A stretch of 46,528 bases of DNA from Bacillus sp. CGMCC 1.16541 (GCF_003184905.1 NZ_QFRU01000032.1:1-46528), one strand, 5' to 3'. Positions 9,942 to 18,818 are shown, counted from the stretch's first letter. Notes: generated by a model from the sequence alone, not told the origin. Program-made: numbers and translations.

Positions 9942-10163
9942 ATGAGCAACCCACAATTTTCAAAAGACAGCTTGAAATTTTTAGTAAATAGTACGTTAAA
10001 AAAGCATGGAGTATCTTCTAATAATGTGAAGAAACTATCTAATGCAGAACGCCAACAAATTCTATCAATGGTAAGAGATTTAAAACAAAACGTTGAAACG
10101 ATTGTGAAAAACGCAAACAAACAACAAAATGCAGCGAAGCAACAAAATAACACGAAAAAATAA
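9942..10163 (+). CDS. Small basic protein (73 aa), possible spore-associated protein
   Basis: A good ribosome-binding site (AAAGGAGTGAG) precedes ATG. The product is a compact helical, Lys/Asn/Gln-rich protein (FSKDSLKFLVNSTLKKHG, then LSNAERQQILSMVRDLKQNV) with a disordered KQQNAAKQQNNTKK tail. I do not recognise a family with certainty. It lies between a DUF1906 surface protein and CotX, so a spore-related role is plausible but only inferred from the neighbours. The following frame on the other strand belongs to a repeat, not a gene. Confidence 0.6.
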   Translation: MSNPQFSKDSLKFLVNSTLKKHGVSSNNVKKLSNAERQQILSMVRDLKQNVETIVKNANKQQNAAKQQNNTKK

Positions 10164-10213
10164 CCTATTTAACTATGAATGGACCATGACACCTCACGTA
10201 ATATATAGCCAAT

Positions 10214-10316
10214 GAGGTTGGGACATAACGAAATGATTTCTTTTCAAAAACGAACAATGCCGTTTCTATAATCGTTAAGTTACAACAACAAGTTCGTTCC
10301 ATTTCGCTCCAGCCTC
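10214..10316. repeat. Dispersed GAGG-TTGGGACA hairpin repeat
   Basis: GAGGTTGGGACATAACGAAATG at the left pairs, with small bulges, with CATTTCGCTCCAGCCTC at the right, over about 100 bp. An inner CGAAC/GTTCG pair is also present. The outer arms have the form of the widespread Firmicutes GAGGCTGGGAC...CCAGCCTC hairpin repeat family. The minus-strand frame across it (10165-10350) is not a gene. It fills most of the 405-bp gap between the small basic protein and CotX. The remainder holds only the CotX leader. Confidence 0.6.
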
Positions 10317-10568
10317 TTTCTTTTTCATCTAGCATGTCTAACATACTCATTGCTCATTTTTCTCTTTTATTGAGTTCATTCATACAGCTAGATTCATAGC
10401 TTTATGTCATTAAAAGTTTCACAAACAGTCATTCACCCTTCTCTCGAACTCTTTTTCCTATTAGCTAGGTGTAAGCCAATTTTAATAGATTAGTAGAATA
10501 GCCTGTACCATCCTCACCTTCTTTTCATATACATATAATGTAGTTACTAAATGAAGGAGGAAGTTCAA

Positions 10569-11015
10569 TTGAATCAACATGATTTTTGGTTTGGAACAAG
10601 AAATGGTAGAGGGAGTCAATCAGGTTCTAGACACGGTGATAGTTTTTCTCTATCAAACAAAGGCTATTCTGAAGTTGTTCAAAATACTCATGAAGAAATT
10701 TATGTAAAAGATTCTACTAATGTTGCTGTACTTTCTATTGATGCAAAAGCTGCATTATCTTTACAAGCTGCATTGCAAGCGGCGATCTCCGCTATTATTA
10801 GCCTTTCTTTACTTGACGATGACGACGATACAGCAAACCACATCACTCAAGAGTTATTAGGTGTTGTCAAAACAAAACAGTATAATTATCAAAAAACATA
10901 TATTGAAGGTTCTGATAATGTATTAGTCGCAACGATTGACCTTGGTCTAGTTGTCAACTTACAAATCTTATTACAGTTATTACTTCTTTTAATCGTTGAA
11001 TTAGACATTCTATAA
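10569..11015 (+). CDS. cotX: Spore coat protein of the CotX/CotV family
   Basis: Two tandem CotX/CotV domains are visible: IYVKDSTNVAVLSIDAKAAL with LQAALQAAISAIISLSL, then YIEGSDNVLVATIDLGLVVN with LQILLQLLLLLIVELDIL. They are joined by the acidic DDDDD linker and HITQELLGV. This is the known crust/insoluble-coat family signature. The TTG start at 10569 is chosen because AAGGAGG sits 8 nt upstream. The ATG at 10551 overlaps that site. The sequence CATATAATG about 25 bp before the ribosome-binding site resembles a SigK-type -10 (CATAnnnTA), fitting late mother-cell expression. Gene symbol by family only. It may equally be CotV-like. Confidence 0.88.
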   Translation: MNQHDFWFGTRNGRGSQSGSRHGDSFSLSNKGYSEVVQNTHEEIYVKDSTNVAVLSIDAKAALSLQAALQAAISAIISLSLLDDDDDTANHITQELLGVVKTKQYNYQKTYIEGSDNVLVATIDLGLVVNLQILLQLLLLLIVELDIL

Positions 11016-11022
11016 TTTTTTA

Positions 11023-11074
11023 TAGAAATAAGAAAGCCAACCCCGTATGTACAGGGGTGGCTTTCTTATTTCTA
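11023..11074. terminator. Bidirectional terminator between cotX and the CBS gene
   Basis: TAGAAATAAGAAAGCC and GGCTTTCTTATTTCTA pair around a CCCC/GGGG inner stem. It serves both convergent genes and overlaps the last codon of the CBS gene. Confidence 0.85.
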
Positions 11075-11491
11075 ATTGGTATCTTGTTTCATAAACAGGC
11101 GATCGGCATAAAACTCTAAAATTTCTCGTCGTCTTATAATCCCGATAAATACGCCTTGATCATCTACAACTGGTACGAAGTTTTGATCAATTGCTTTTGA
11201 TAAAATGCTATCAATTTCGTCATGGATAGAAATTGGCTGGTAATCTTGATAGCGATCGACTTGTATAAGTGGAATTTGTTCAGTATCTTGAAAACGATAA
11301 TCACCTAAACTTTTTAATTTCCACAGTAAATCTCCTTCTGTTAAAATTCCAACGTATTTCCCATCATCATCTACTAATGGTACAGACGAATAACGATGAT
11401 ATTCCATCTTCTCAAGTGCTTGTCGTAATGTTGAATTGATGTTTAATGTTACGACCTCATGTTTTGGAATTAAGAGAAAAGCAATATTCAT
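11072..11491 (-). CDS. CBS-pair protein, CbpA/YkuL-like, possible c-di-AMP-linked
   Basis: 139 aa made of two CBS motifs only: about residues 8-62 (TLRQALEKMEYHRYSSVPLV, DDDGKYVGILTEGDLLWKL) and about 76-135 (QPISIHDEIDSILSKAIDQN, FVPVVDDQGVFIGIIRRREIL). Stand-alone CBS pairs of this size include c-di-AMP-binding proteins of the DarB/CbpB and CbpA type in Firmicutes. The gene lies directly behind a c-di-AMP (ydaO-type) leader, which supports a role in that signalling and in potassium homeostasis. Ligand binding itself is inferred. AAAGGAG precedes the ATG. The start overlaps nothing upstream. Confidence 0.8.
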   Translation of the reverse strand: MNIAFLLIPKHEVVTLNINSTLRQALEKMEYHRYSSVPLVDDDGKYVGILTEGDLLWKLKSLGDYRFQDTEQIPLIQVDRYQDYQPISIHDEIDSILSKAIDQNFVPVVDDQGVFIGIIRRREILEFYADRLFMKQDTN

Positions 11492-11533
11492 TCGTTTTCA
11501 TTCTCCTTTTTTGCCTTTTTAAATCTACAACAT

Positions 11534-11665
11534 AAAAAGTCAGCTCTTAACACGCTTACGGAGTTAGCTGTCGGATTCGGATTATAAGAGTAACCCTGCC
11601 TTTTTCAAAAGGTTCACCCCAAGTAGTCGGTTCCCCCGTTCATCGTAAAATGATTAAGCGTTCAT
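11534..11665 (-). ncRNA. ydaO/yuaA c-di-AMP riboswitch with terminator
   Basis: Read on the minus strand the leader contains, in order, AACGGGGGAACCGA, TTGGGGTGAACC, AGGCAGGGTTACTCTTA, ATCCGAATCCGACAGCTAAC and TCCGTAAGCG, the conserved blocks of ydaO-type c-di-AMP riboswitches. Its last part (CAGCTAAC ... GTTAAGAGCTG, then ACTTTTT) can form an intrinsic terminator. High c-di-AMP would favour termination and lower expression of the CBS protein. A consensus promoter lies just upstream. Confidence 0.88.
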
Positions 11666-11687
11666 TTGCGACAAATAATACGAAAGT

Positions 11688-11716
11688 ATATTACCGTTGT
11701 AAATATTTTCTGTCAA
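11688..11716 (-). promoter_or_regulatory. Sigma-A promoter of the c-di-AMP leader
   Basis: On the minus strand TTGACA and TAATAT are separated by 17 bp, about 20-25 bp before the riboswitch begins. Confidence 0.85.
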
Positions 11717-12070
11717 GCGAGATACATTGCTTTTTCACCCTATTTTTCGATGACTAAATGATTTTTCAAAATAACATTATGGTTATTTACCGACAAAATT
11801 ATCTATATGTATCATAACCCCTTTTTTATTCCCCCTTCTTTTGTCTTACAAACTTCTTTTTCTCTTTGGCTCTTAGAATCTTCCTTATATTGCACTATAT
11901 ACACATTCGCGATAATGAGCATCTTTCCTTTAAAAAAATGGAAAACTCCGCAACTACCCATTTTTATCACAACCTCTACGTTTGTGCGTATGATAGTAAT
12001 GTAACGTAAAGTAAATCACCTATAAGAAATACTTTTCATGTGTAACAGAAAATAAAAGGAGGCGTTTTGG
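11717..12070. other. Intergenic region before the YjcZ-like gene
   Basis: About 350 bp of AT-rich DNA. A + frame at 11807-12004 has no ribosome-binding site and a composition expected from AT bias. Only the upstream region of the YjcZ-like gene is expected here. Confidence 0.5.
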
Positions 12071-12181
12071 ATGGGCGCAGGTTGCGGAACTGGTGGATAT
12101 AACGGAGGTTTTGCATTTTTAGTTGTTCTTTTCATTCTATTAATCATTGTTGGTTGTAGCTGTTTTGGTGGCGGCTGGTAA
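12071..12181 (+). CDS. YjcZ-family sporulation peptide (36 aa)
   Basis: MGAGCGTGGYNGG is followed by one hydrophobic helix (FAFLVVLFILLIIVG) and the tail CSCFGGGW. This Gly/Cys/Tyr-headed, single-helix, Gly-tailed layout is the tiny membrane sporulation protein family (YjcZ/Tiny_TM_bacill). AAAGGAGG lies 8 nt before the ATG and a strong terminator follows, so the unit is a genuine monocistronic gene despite its size. Members are expressed during sporulation, and their molecular role is not established. Confidence 0.9.
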   Translation: MGAGCGTGGYNGGFAFLVVLFILLIIVGCSCFGGGW

Positions 12182-12217
12182 GCTGAAAAACAACCATGAT
12201 TTGCAAAAGTTCTTCGT

Positions 12218-12249
12218 AAAAAAAGACCGTTTTGAAGCGGTCTTTTTTT
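12218..12249 (+). terminator. Terminator after the YjcZ-like gene
   Basis: AAAGACCG and CGGTCTTT pair around a short loop and are followed by a T-run. Confidence 0.9.
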
Positions 12250-12328
12250 CTGTTTAAACAGCTAATGAGTATCATGTAAGATTCAGTTTGAGCACGAATT
12301 AAAAGAGCGAAATAAAGCATGTTATAGA

Positions 12329-12385
12329 CAATACCCTTTGCTTATCTGTTCTTCATTTCTTAGACTCTATAAACAAAAGGTATTG
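12329..12385. repeat. Inverted repeat CAATACCCTTTG
   Basis: CAATACCCTTTG (12329-12340) and CAAAAGGTATTG (12374-12385) are near-exact complements, 52 bp past the stop of the esterase gene. It may help end its transcript, but there is no T-tract. Confidence 0.45.
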
Positions 12386-12437
12386 CCAATTACGTTTCAC
12401 AAGCGTCTTTCATTTACGTTTTTTCATTCAATTTTAT

Positions 12438-13430
12438 CTAAACGGAATAATGATTCACAAAAAACTCCCACATCATCTGACTGGCGTTAGGGCCTTGAGG
12501 ATCCGTATACGTTCCTGATTCATCTCCACCTGACCAAGCATGACCCATACCGTGTATAATATGCTTTTCAACTATGACTTTTTCTTCTGTTACTGCGTAT
12601 TTGTAACTTGTGTATCTGCGACCAAAAGGTACAGTTTCTTCATCAATATGAATATCAATGTCACGAATCCAATTATTATTTTCTCCATTATGAGCAAAAT
12701 CGTTCGTGACAATCCACTGTGACACCACTTGATTCGCATTCTTTTCAATGACGGTTCGATCAGCTGTTCCTTGAAATACAATAACAGGAACGACTTTAGC
12801 ATATTTCCCCATTTGCTTGTATGCTAACTTGCCTTGTTTCACTGGATTAGGTCCACCACTTGCCATTGCCGCGTATGCTCCTAATACATTCGTGGCTGCT
12901 TTATATTCAAGTCCCGCAACTACACCTACACCAGAAAATACATCAGGGTATGTCGCTCCTAAAATGACGCTCATCGCCCCTCCTGCAGATAATCCTGCAA
13001 CGTAGACTTGACTTTCGTTAATGTTATACATATCTTTCACTTTATTCACCATGCCAACAATAATACGAGGCTCTCCCTTTCCTCTCTTTTGATGAGATGG
13101 TGAAAACCAATTCCAGCACTTCTTCATATTTGATTTTTCTGTTTGTTGTGGATATAGAACTAAAAAATTTTGTGTATCAGCTAATTCATTCATCTTCGTT
13201 CCAGCTGCAAAGTCGTTTGCATTTTGTGTACACCCATGTAACATCACCATAAGCGGGTACGACTCGCGGTCATCATAATGTTTTGGAACATACAGTTTAA
13301 ACATCTTTCCTCCGAACATGTATGATTCAAAAGTACTTTCTTGAACAACATTCTCGAGCGAATCTTCCTCACAACTCTTACCACAAATCAACATTAAAAT
13401 TGTGACGATCACCGTAAGCGCTTCAGACAT
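12438..13430 (-). CDS. PHB-depolymerase-family esterase, secreted or membrane-anchored
   Basis: An alpha/beta hydrolase of the polyhydroxybutyrate depolymerase/feruloyl-esterase type. The oxyanion segment is MVMLHGCTQNANDFAAGT. The nucleophile Ser is in YVAGLSAGGAMS, Asp in VFQGTADRTV and His in IHGMGHAWSGGDESG. The hydrophobic N-terminus (LTVIVTILMLICGKSC) looks like a signal or anchor but lacks a normal lipobox. The start follows AAGGGTGG. A cre-like site (TGTGAGCGTTTACA, one mismatch from consensus) lies 17 bp before the ATG, and AAGCGCTT also occurs within the first codons, so CcpA control is likely. The exact ester substrate is unknown. Confidence 0.85.
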   Translation of the reverse strand: MSEALTVIVTILMLICGKSCEEDSLENVVQESTFESYMFGGKMFKLYVPKHYDDRESYPLMVMLHGCTQNANDFAAGTKMNELADTQNFLVLYPQQTEKSNMKKCWNWFSPSHQKRGKGEPRIIVGMVNKVKDMYNINESQVYVAGLSAGGAMSVILGATYPDVFSGVGVVAGLEYKAATNVLGAYAAMASGGPNPVKQGKLAYKQMGKYAKVVPVIVFQGTADRTVIEKNANQVVSQWIVTNDFAHNGENNNWIRDIDIHIDEETVPFGRRYTSYKYAVTEEKVIVEKHIIHGMGHAWSGGDESGTYTDPQGPNASQMMWEFFVNHYSV

Positions 13431-13446
13431 GTGGCACCACCCTTTT

Positions 13447-13460
13447 TGTGAGCGTTTACA
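13447..13460. promoter_or_regulatory. cre-like CcpA operator before the esterase
   Basis: TGTGAGCGTTTACA differs at one position from TGWAANCGNTNWCA. It is placed 17 bp before the start codon. A second partial core lies at 13412-13425 inside the gene. Confidence 0.65.
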
Positions 13461-13623
13461 TTCATGTATATGCGTAATGAAAACCCTTCATTTATATAAA
13501 ATATTGAAATAGATGAAAATTGACACTAGTAAAAGATAAAAAAAAGCTAAATTTAGCTCTTGTTTACATAGAAACTCACTAATTGGAAAAGTTATCTAGT
13601 ATAGAACAGAAGGAGGGACTTTT

Positions 13624-15150
13624 ATGACAAAATCAAACATGCCTCAATCTCCTGAACCATTTTGGCGCAGTAACCTTCCATTACCTTCATTTGATGCACT
13701 TCAAAATGATTTAACCGTTGATGTAGCCATTATCGGTGGAGGTATAACAGGGATTACAACCGCTTATCTACTTACAAAACAAGGGTTAAATGTGGCTTTA
13801 TTAGAGGCCAATGAATTGCTAAATGGTACAACGGGACATACAACAGCTAAATTAACCGCTCAACACGGTCTTATCTATGATGAATTAATTCAACACATTG
13901 GAAAAGAACAAGCAAAGAATTACTATAAAGCAAACAATGAAGCACTTCAATTTGTAAAAGATTTAATTGAAGAAAAACAGATTAATTGCGATTTCTCAAC
14001 AGAAGATGCTTACATTTATACAAATTCAGACAAATACGTACAAAAAATCTACGATGAATATAAAGCATACCAAAAGCTAGACATTCCAAGTGACCTTACA
14101 CATGAAATCCCTTTCGATTTCCCAATTAAGGAAGCTGTCGTTATGAAAAATCAAGCACAATTTCATCCTTTAAAATACTTATTTGCATTAGTCGAAGAGA
14201 TAAAAAAAGCGGGTGGACAAATTTTCGAGCATACGGTAGCAACTGATATAAAAAAAGGAGAACAACCCATTGTATTGACGAAGAACGGCGTCAAAGTCAC
14301 ATGCAAACACGTTGTCATTGCGTCTCACTTTCCTTTTTATGATGGCAATGGCTTTTACTTTTCAAGAATGTATGCTGAGCGTTCTTATGTCATTGCGATT
14401 AAATCTGAAAAAGCCTATCCTGGTGGTATGTATTTGAGTGCTGAACAACCAACACGCTCACTTCGGTATACAGAAATGAACGGAGAAAAGTTGATTTTAA
14501 TTGGTGGAGACAGTCACAAAAGTGGTCAAGGTGTTAATACGATGTATCATTATAAAGCACTGCAAGATTTTGCCGAAGAGACATTTGGTATAAACGAATA
14601 CTTATACCGCTGGTCAGCTCAAGATTTATATACACTCGATAAAGTGCCTTATATCGGTTCTATTACACCGAAGAAGAAAAACATTTTTGTCGCAACGGGC
14701 TACCGAAAATGGGGAATGACAAACGGAACCGCTGCTGCTCTTCTTCTGCGAGATTTAATTACAGAGCGCGAGAACCCTTATATGGAATTATTTTCTCCTT
14801 CACGCTTTAATGCCGATCCTAGCATCAAACAATTTTTAATGCAAAACTTTGATGTTGCAGGTCATCTAATAGAAGGGAAATTAGACATTGGCGACAAACA
14901 AATAAAAGATTTAGAAATGGGTGAAGGTGCTGTCGTACTCATCAAAGGGAAACGATCAGGGGCATACAAAGATCTAGATGGTAAGGTTCATTGCATCGAT
15001 ACGACTTGTACACACTTAGGTTGTGAAGTTGAATGGAATGCTGGAGATACGACGTGGGACTGTCCTTGTCATGGTTCAAGGTTTTCTTATGATGGACAAG
15101 TTATTGAAGGTCCTGCAAATAAACCTTTAAAACATGTGGAAACGGAATAG
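13624..15150 (+). CDS. FAD-dependent oxidoreductase with C-terminal Rieske [2Fe-2S] domain (YhfW-like)
   Basis: 508 aa. DAO-type FAD domain: VDVAIIGGGITGITTAYLL (dinucleotide motif, about residues 36-54), NELLNGTTGHTTAKLTAQHG and KNIFVATGYRKWGMTNGTAA. The C-terminal Rieske domain (about 425-505) carries both ligand boxes, CTHLGC and CPCHGSRF. This fusion is known as YhfW in Bacillus subtilis, and its physiological substrate is not established. AGAAGGAGGG precedes the ATG. It is a single gene ended by a strong bidirectional terminator. Confidence 0.9.
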   Translation: MTKSNMPQSPEPFWRSNLPLPSFDALQNDLTVDVAIIGGGITGITTAYLLTKQGLNVALLEANELLNGTTGHTTAKLTAQHGLIYDELIQHIGKEQAKNYYKANNEALQFVKDLIEEKQINCDFSTEDAYIYTNSDKYVQKIYDEYKAYQKLDIPSDLTHEIPFDFPIKEAVVMKNQAQFHPLKYLFALVEEIKKAGGQIFEHTVATDIKKGEQPIVLTKNGVKVTCKHVVIASHFPFYDGNGFYFSRMYAERSYVIAIKSEKAYPGGMYLSAEQPTRSLRYTEMNGEKLILIGGDSHKSGQGVNTMYHYKALQDFAEETFGINEYLYRWSAQDLYTLDKVPYIGSITPKKKNIFVATGYRKWGMTNGTAAALLLRDLITERENPYMELFSPSRFNADPSIKQFLMQNFDVAGHLIEGKLDIGDKQIKDLEMGEGAVVLIKGKRSGAYKDLDGKVHCIDTTCTHLGCEVEWNAGDTTWDCPCHGSRFSYDGQVIEGPANKPLKHVETE

Positions 15151-15170
15151 ACTTGCTTTTCAACAGCATA

Positions 15171-15222
15171 AATAAGCCCCCTCTATTCAATTCATCACAT
15201 GAATGAAACAGAGGGGGTTATT
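15171..15222. terminator. Bidirectional terminator
   Basis: AATAAGCCCCCTCT pairs with AGAGGGGGTTATT, with a further inner ATTCA/TGAAT stem. It separates the convergent YhfW-like gene and the small membrane gene. Confidence 0.85.
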
Positions 15223-15472
15223 AATCATCTTCTTTTTTAAAATAGCGGTTATAGAATAAAATCATTCCGTAGCTAACTAAAAATGAAATCGTAAATACAA
15301 CAATTCGAATGACTTCTGTTAAGTGTTCAAAATAAAATGTTTCAAACAACAAGATAAAAATGAAAAATGGCACCAAAAACATGAGCCAAATAAACTCTCT
15401 ATCAATCGTTACTTTTACGAAAAAAAAGAGAGCTCCTAAATAAAACATAATTGTAAGCATATAAATCCCCAT
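15221..15472 (-). CDS. Small membrane protein (83 aa), three predicted helices
   Basis: Three hydrophobic segments are visible: LTIMFYLGALFFFVKV, FIWLMFLVPFFIFILLF and VVFTISFLVSYGMILFY, with a charged YFKKEDD tail. I do not recognise a family. The start may be the ATG at 15472 or the in-frame ATG at 15460, which has GGGG in front of it. It is isolated on the minus strand downstream of the motPS remnant. Confidence 0.55.
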   Translation of the reverse strand: MGIYMLTIMFYLGALFFFVKVTIDREFIWLMFLVPFFIFILLFETFYFEHLTEVIRIVVFTISFLVSYGMILFYNRYFKKEDD

Positions 15473-15578
15473 TCACACTTCTTCAATTACGTTATTATAA
15501 ATCATTTTCATGTTGATTTATAGGGAAATTTGGTTTAATTTTCTTTCATCATGACGTTTTTTCACGCACAAACGAGGA

Positions 15579-16112
15579 TTAATTTGTTCTTGGTAAAATC
15601 AGAACTTCTACTCGACGATTTTTTGCACGCCCTTCACTTGTTTTATTGGACTCTACAGGCTTAAACTCTCCGAAACCTTTCGCACTAAAATCAGCTGGGT
15701 TCAATGCTGTATTTTCTAAAAGCAGTTTCATAAAGTTAACAGCTCTGAACACACTTAACTCCCAATTTGATTCGAATTGCTTGTTTCGTATTGGGATATT
15801 GTCTGTATGACCGCTAATGATAATGTTCCGTGGAGGATTCATCACTAAAAGTGAAGCAACTTCTAGGGAAACTTTTTCACTTTCTTTTCGAACGACCGCT
15901 TGACCAGAATCGAATAAGATACCAAAGATCTTAGGTACTCGCTTTATTTCACTAGTTGGGAATGCTACGATGACTGAAGCTGCAGTGCCTAAAAAAATAA
16001 TGAGAATGGCAGTTGGGTTTACAAGCACCATTAAACTTACACCTTTTAAAACCATTCCTACCCCGATAGCGATTAGACCTATGATTAGACCTATCCATGT
16101 CGATTTATCCAT
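15579..16112 (-). pseudogene. motP/motS: In-frame MotP-MotS deletion fusion (Na+-type flagellar stator remnant)
   Basis: Residues 1 to about 65 (STWIGLIIGLIAIGVGMVLKG, NPTAILIIFLGTAASVIVAF, EIKRVPKIFGIL) are the N-terminus of a MotA/MotP-type stator. From about residue 68 the sequence is the OmpA-like peptidoglycan-binding domain of MotB/MotS: FDSGQAVV, IIISGHTDNIPIRN, FESNWELSVFRAVNFM, FSAKGFGEFKPV and EGRAKNRRVEVLI. Missing are the remaining MotP helices and cytoplasmic loop, and the MotS membrane helix with its ion-binding Asp and plug. A stator function is therefore excluded, although the frame is intact and has a good AGGGGAGAGG ribosome-binding site. In Bacillus the motP-motS pair lies in the aro/ccpA neighbourhood, which matches this location. 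Confidence 0.85.
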
Positions 16113-16207
16113 GTCCTCTCCCCTAAATAGTTCATCTTACCTTTGTCTTAATATACTATGCAAAAGAGAAGGACGAGGTTAAACACTCATTATGAAGTTC
16201 AAGGTAT

Positions 16208-16249
16208 TAAAAAAGCACCTGTTAGACATAACGCCACCTAACAGGTACT
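16208..16249 (-). terminator. Terminator of the shikimate operon
   Basis: Minus-strand GTACCTGTTA and TAACAGGTGC pair around a 14-nt loop and are followed by TTTTTT. It isolates the motPS remnant from the aro genes. Confidence 0.9.
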
Positions 16250-16271
16250 GAATCGCGATCAGCAATGTTGC

Positions 16272-17555
16272 TTATCTTTTTTTTAATTGATCTACATGAG
16301 CGAAAAACTGTGGATACGAAACGGAAACAGCTTCTTTTTGATGAATAGTCGTTTCACCTTGTGCAATGTAGCTTGCGATTGCTAACATCATACCAATGCG
16401 GTGATCACCATGACTACTAACCTCAGCTCCATGAAGAGGTGTTTTTCCTTTAATGATCATGCCATCTTCTGTTGCCTCGATGGTTGCTCCCATTTTACGT
16501 AATTCGTTGACAACTGTATCAATGCGGTTCGTTTCTTTTACTTTTAACTCCGCCGCATCTTTAATGATTGTAACACCTTCTGCTTGCGTTGCAGCTAATG
16601 CAATGATTGGAATTTCATCAATTAAACGAGGAATTAATTTACCACTAATTTCGATTCCTTTTAAAGAAGATGTGTTCACTTCAATGTCTGAAAATGGTTC
16701 TGCTTCGTTTTCCTTCATATTTAAATAGGTTAACTGTGCACCCATTGCCTTAAGAACATCTAATATACCTGTTCGTGTTGGATTCATCCCAACTTTTTTC
16801 AATAAAATGCGACTATTTGGAATGATTGCTCCTGCTACAAGGAAAAAAGCAGCGGAAGAAATATCACCTGGTACGTCAATATGTGTACCTTTTAACGTTT
16901 GTCCACCTTCAATTGATACAGTTAATCCGTCAACCGCTACATTCACACCGAATGCTTGTAACATTCGTTCTGTATGATCACGGGATTTCGCTGGTTCTGT
17001 CACGGAAGTGGTACCCTCCGCTTGCAATCCTGCAAGTAAAATAGCAGACTTCACTTGTGCACTTGCAACAGGTGAATGATAATGAATTCCTGTCGTTTTT
17101 CCACCACGAATCACTAATGGTGTAAAATTCCCTTCATCTCGTCCATCAATGTGAACGCTCATTTCGCGAAGTGGATTTGTGACACGCTTCATGGGACGTT
17201 TTGCAATCGATTCGTCTCCGATGAGCGAGGAATGAAACGATGTGTTTGCTAAAATACCCATTAATAAACGAATCGTCGTACCTGAGTTTCCAACATCTAA
17301 TAGATCTACAGGTTCCTGTAATCCTTCTAATCCTCTCCCGTTTACCATGACAGTTTGGTCATCAATCATTTGAATATCGACACCAAGCTTTTGGAAACAG
17401 GAGATTGTACTTAAACAATCATCACCTGGTAAGAAGCCACGAATCGTCGTTTGCCCTTGTGCAATCGCTCCGAACATAACCGATCGATGCGAAATGGACT
17501 TATCACCAGGTATCTCAATCGTTCCTTGTAACCCTTTCGTTACGATTTCTTCCAT
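16272..17555 (-). CDS. aroA: 3-phosphoshikimate 1-carboxyvinyltransferase (EPSP synthase), EC 2.5.1.19
   Basis: Joins shikimate-3-phosphate and phosphoenolpyruvate in the sixth step of the shikimate pathway, in the cytoplasm. 427 aa. Motifs: [73 protein letters not shown] and HGDHRIGMM. The intact KDKS-type and NSGTT loops indicate an active enzyme. AAGGAGAGAG precedes the ATG. It is the last gene of the T-box-controlled operon, 40 bp after aroC. In Bacillus subtilis nomenclature it is aroE. Confidence 0.96.
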   Translation of the reverse strand: MEEIVTKGLQGTIEIPGDKSISHRSVMFGAIAQGQTTIRGFLPGDDCLSTISCFQKLGVDIQMIDDQTVMVNGRGLEGLQEPVDLLDVGNSGTTIRLLMGILANTSFHSSLIGDESIAKRPMKRVTNPLREMSVHIDGRDEGNFTPLVIRGGKTTGIHYHSPVASAQVKSAILLAGLQAEGTTSVTEPAKSRDHTERMLQAFGVNVAVDGLTVSIEGGQTLKGTHIDVPGDISSAAFFLVAGAIIPNSRILLKKVGMNPTRTGILDVLKAMGAQLTYLNMKENEAEPFSDIEVNTSSLKGIEISGKLIPRLIDEIPIIALAATQAEGVTIIKDAAELKVKETNRIDTVVNELRKMGATIEATEDGMIIKGKTPLHGAEVSSHGDHRIGMMLAIASYIAQGETTIHQKEAVSVSYPQFFAHVDQLKKR

Positions 17556-17595
17556 TTTTCTCTCTCCTTACACGTACCGTCAATCTTTACACGAA

Positions 17596-18762
17596 TTAAA
17601 ACTTCTTTGCATACTCACGATGTTTTTGAATGTTTTCTTGCAGAAGGTCGATACGGTCAAATCCAAACTGTTCAACTAGTGCACTTGCTAGCTCCCAGGC
17701 AACAACAGACTCAGCAACAACAGCCGCTGCTGGAACTGCACAACTATCTGAGCGCTCAATGCTTGCTGCAAATGATTCTTTAGAATCAATGTCAACACTT
17801 TGTAACGGCTTGTAAAGTGTTGGAATTGGCTTCATAACGCCTCGAACGACGATTGGCATCCCAGTTGTCATTCCACCTTCTAAGCCACCTGCATTGTTTG
17901 TTTTACGTGTATATCCATTTTCTTCGTCCCATTGAATCTCATCATGTACTTCACTTCCCGGTCTTCTAGCTGCTTCAAAACCAATCCCGATCTCAGCACC
18001 TTTGAAAGCATTGATACTCATGATAGCGGAGACAAGTTTCGCATCTAATTTGCGGTCATAATGAACATAACTTCCAACTCCAGTCGGCATGCCTTCCACA
18101 ATGACTTCAACAATGCCTCCAATACTGTCTCCATTTGCTTTTGCATCGTCAATGGCTTTCATCATTTTTTGACCCGCTTCTTCATCTAAACAACGTACAG
18201 GAGAAGCTTCTGTTTTCTCTTTTAACTCGTCAAGCGATGCATACTTTGTCTTTTCCGCTTTTACACCACCAATTTCAAGAACATGACAAGCGATAGTAAC
18301 ACCAAGAGACTTTAAAACTTGTTTCGCTACAGCACCAGTCGCAACACGCACAGTCGTTTCACGAGCAGAAGAGCGCTCTAACACGTTTCTCATATCACGG
18401 TGACCGTATTTAATCGCTCCATTTAAGTCAGCATGTCCAGGTCTTGGCTTTGTAATTTGGCGCTTCACTTCTTCTGTATCATCAATCGGATCAGCACCCA
18501 TAATGTTTCTCCAGTGAGTAAAATCTTTGTTTTCAACAACTAAAGCTATCGGTGAACCTAATGTTTGACCGTGACGGACACCTCCCACGATTTGCACACG
18601 ATCTGTTTCAATTTGCATTCTACGTCCACGTCCATGCCCTTTTTGACGTCTAGCTAAGTCTTCGTTAATGTGCTCAGCTGTTAACTCTAAGCCTGCTGGA
18701 ACTCCTTCTACAATCGCTGTTAGCTGTGGTCCATGTGATTCTCCTGCTGTTAAGTATCTCAT
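17596..18762 (-). CDS. aroC: Chorismate synthase, EC 4.2.3.5
   Basis: Removes phosphate from EPSP to give chorismate, using reduced FMN. 388 aa, normal length. The three family signatures are present: [20 protein letters not shown] at the start, [20 protein letters not shown], and [18 protein letters not shown] with [16 protein letters not shown]. It is the middle gene of the aro operon. The 139-bp gap to the upstream DAHP synthase gene holds a hairpin terminator that could attenuate transcription into aroC. In Bacillus subtilis the equivalent is aroF. Confidence 0.96.
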   Translation of the reverse strand: MRYLTAGESHGPQLTAIVEGVPAGLELTAEHINEDLARRQKGHGRGRRMQIETDRVQIVGGVRHGQTLGSPIALVVENKDFTHWRNIMGADPIDDTEEVKRQITKPRPGHADLNGAIKYGHRDMRNVLERSSARETTVRVATGAVAKQVLKSLGVTIACHVLEIGGVKAEKTKYASLDELKEKTEASPVRCLDEEAGQKMMKAIDDAKANGDSIGGIVEVIVEGMPTGVGSYVHYDRKLDAKLVSAIMSINAFKGAEIGIGFEAARRPGSEVHDEIQWDEENGYTRKTNNAGGLEGGMTTGMPIVVRGVMKPIPTLYKPLQSVDIDSKESFAASIERSDSCAVPAAAVVAESVVAWELASALVEQFGFDRIDLLQENIQKHREYAKKF

Positions 18763-18790
18763 CTGCCTCTTCCTCTCTATTCTTTATAGA

Positions 18791-18818
18791 GAAAACTCGC
18801 CCTAAAGTTAGGGACGAG
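18791..18818 (-). terminator. Intra-operon terminator/attenuator before aroC
   Basis: Minus-strand CTCGTCCCTAACTTTAGGGCGAG is a compact stem followed by TTTTC. Just before it the transcript reads TAGGGTAGGAAGCTCG, reminiscent of a decayed T-box antiterminator block (AGGGTGGTACCGCG). It may be a remnant of a third T-box or a simple attenuator. Confidence 0.6.

Noticed and set aside
10165-10350. 61-residue minus frame with many Cys and Glu
   Set aside because: It is the translation of a dispersed hairpin repeat and lacks a ribosome-binding site.
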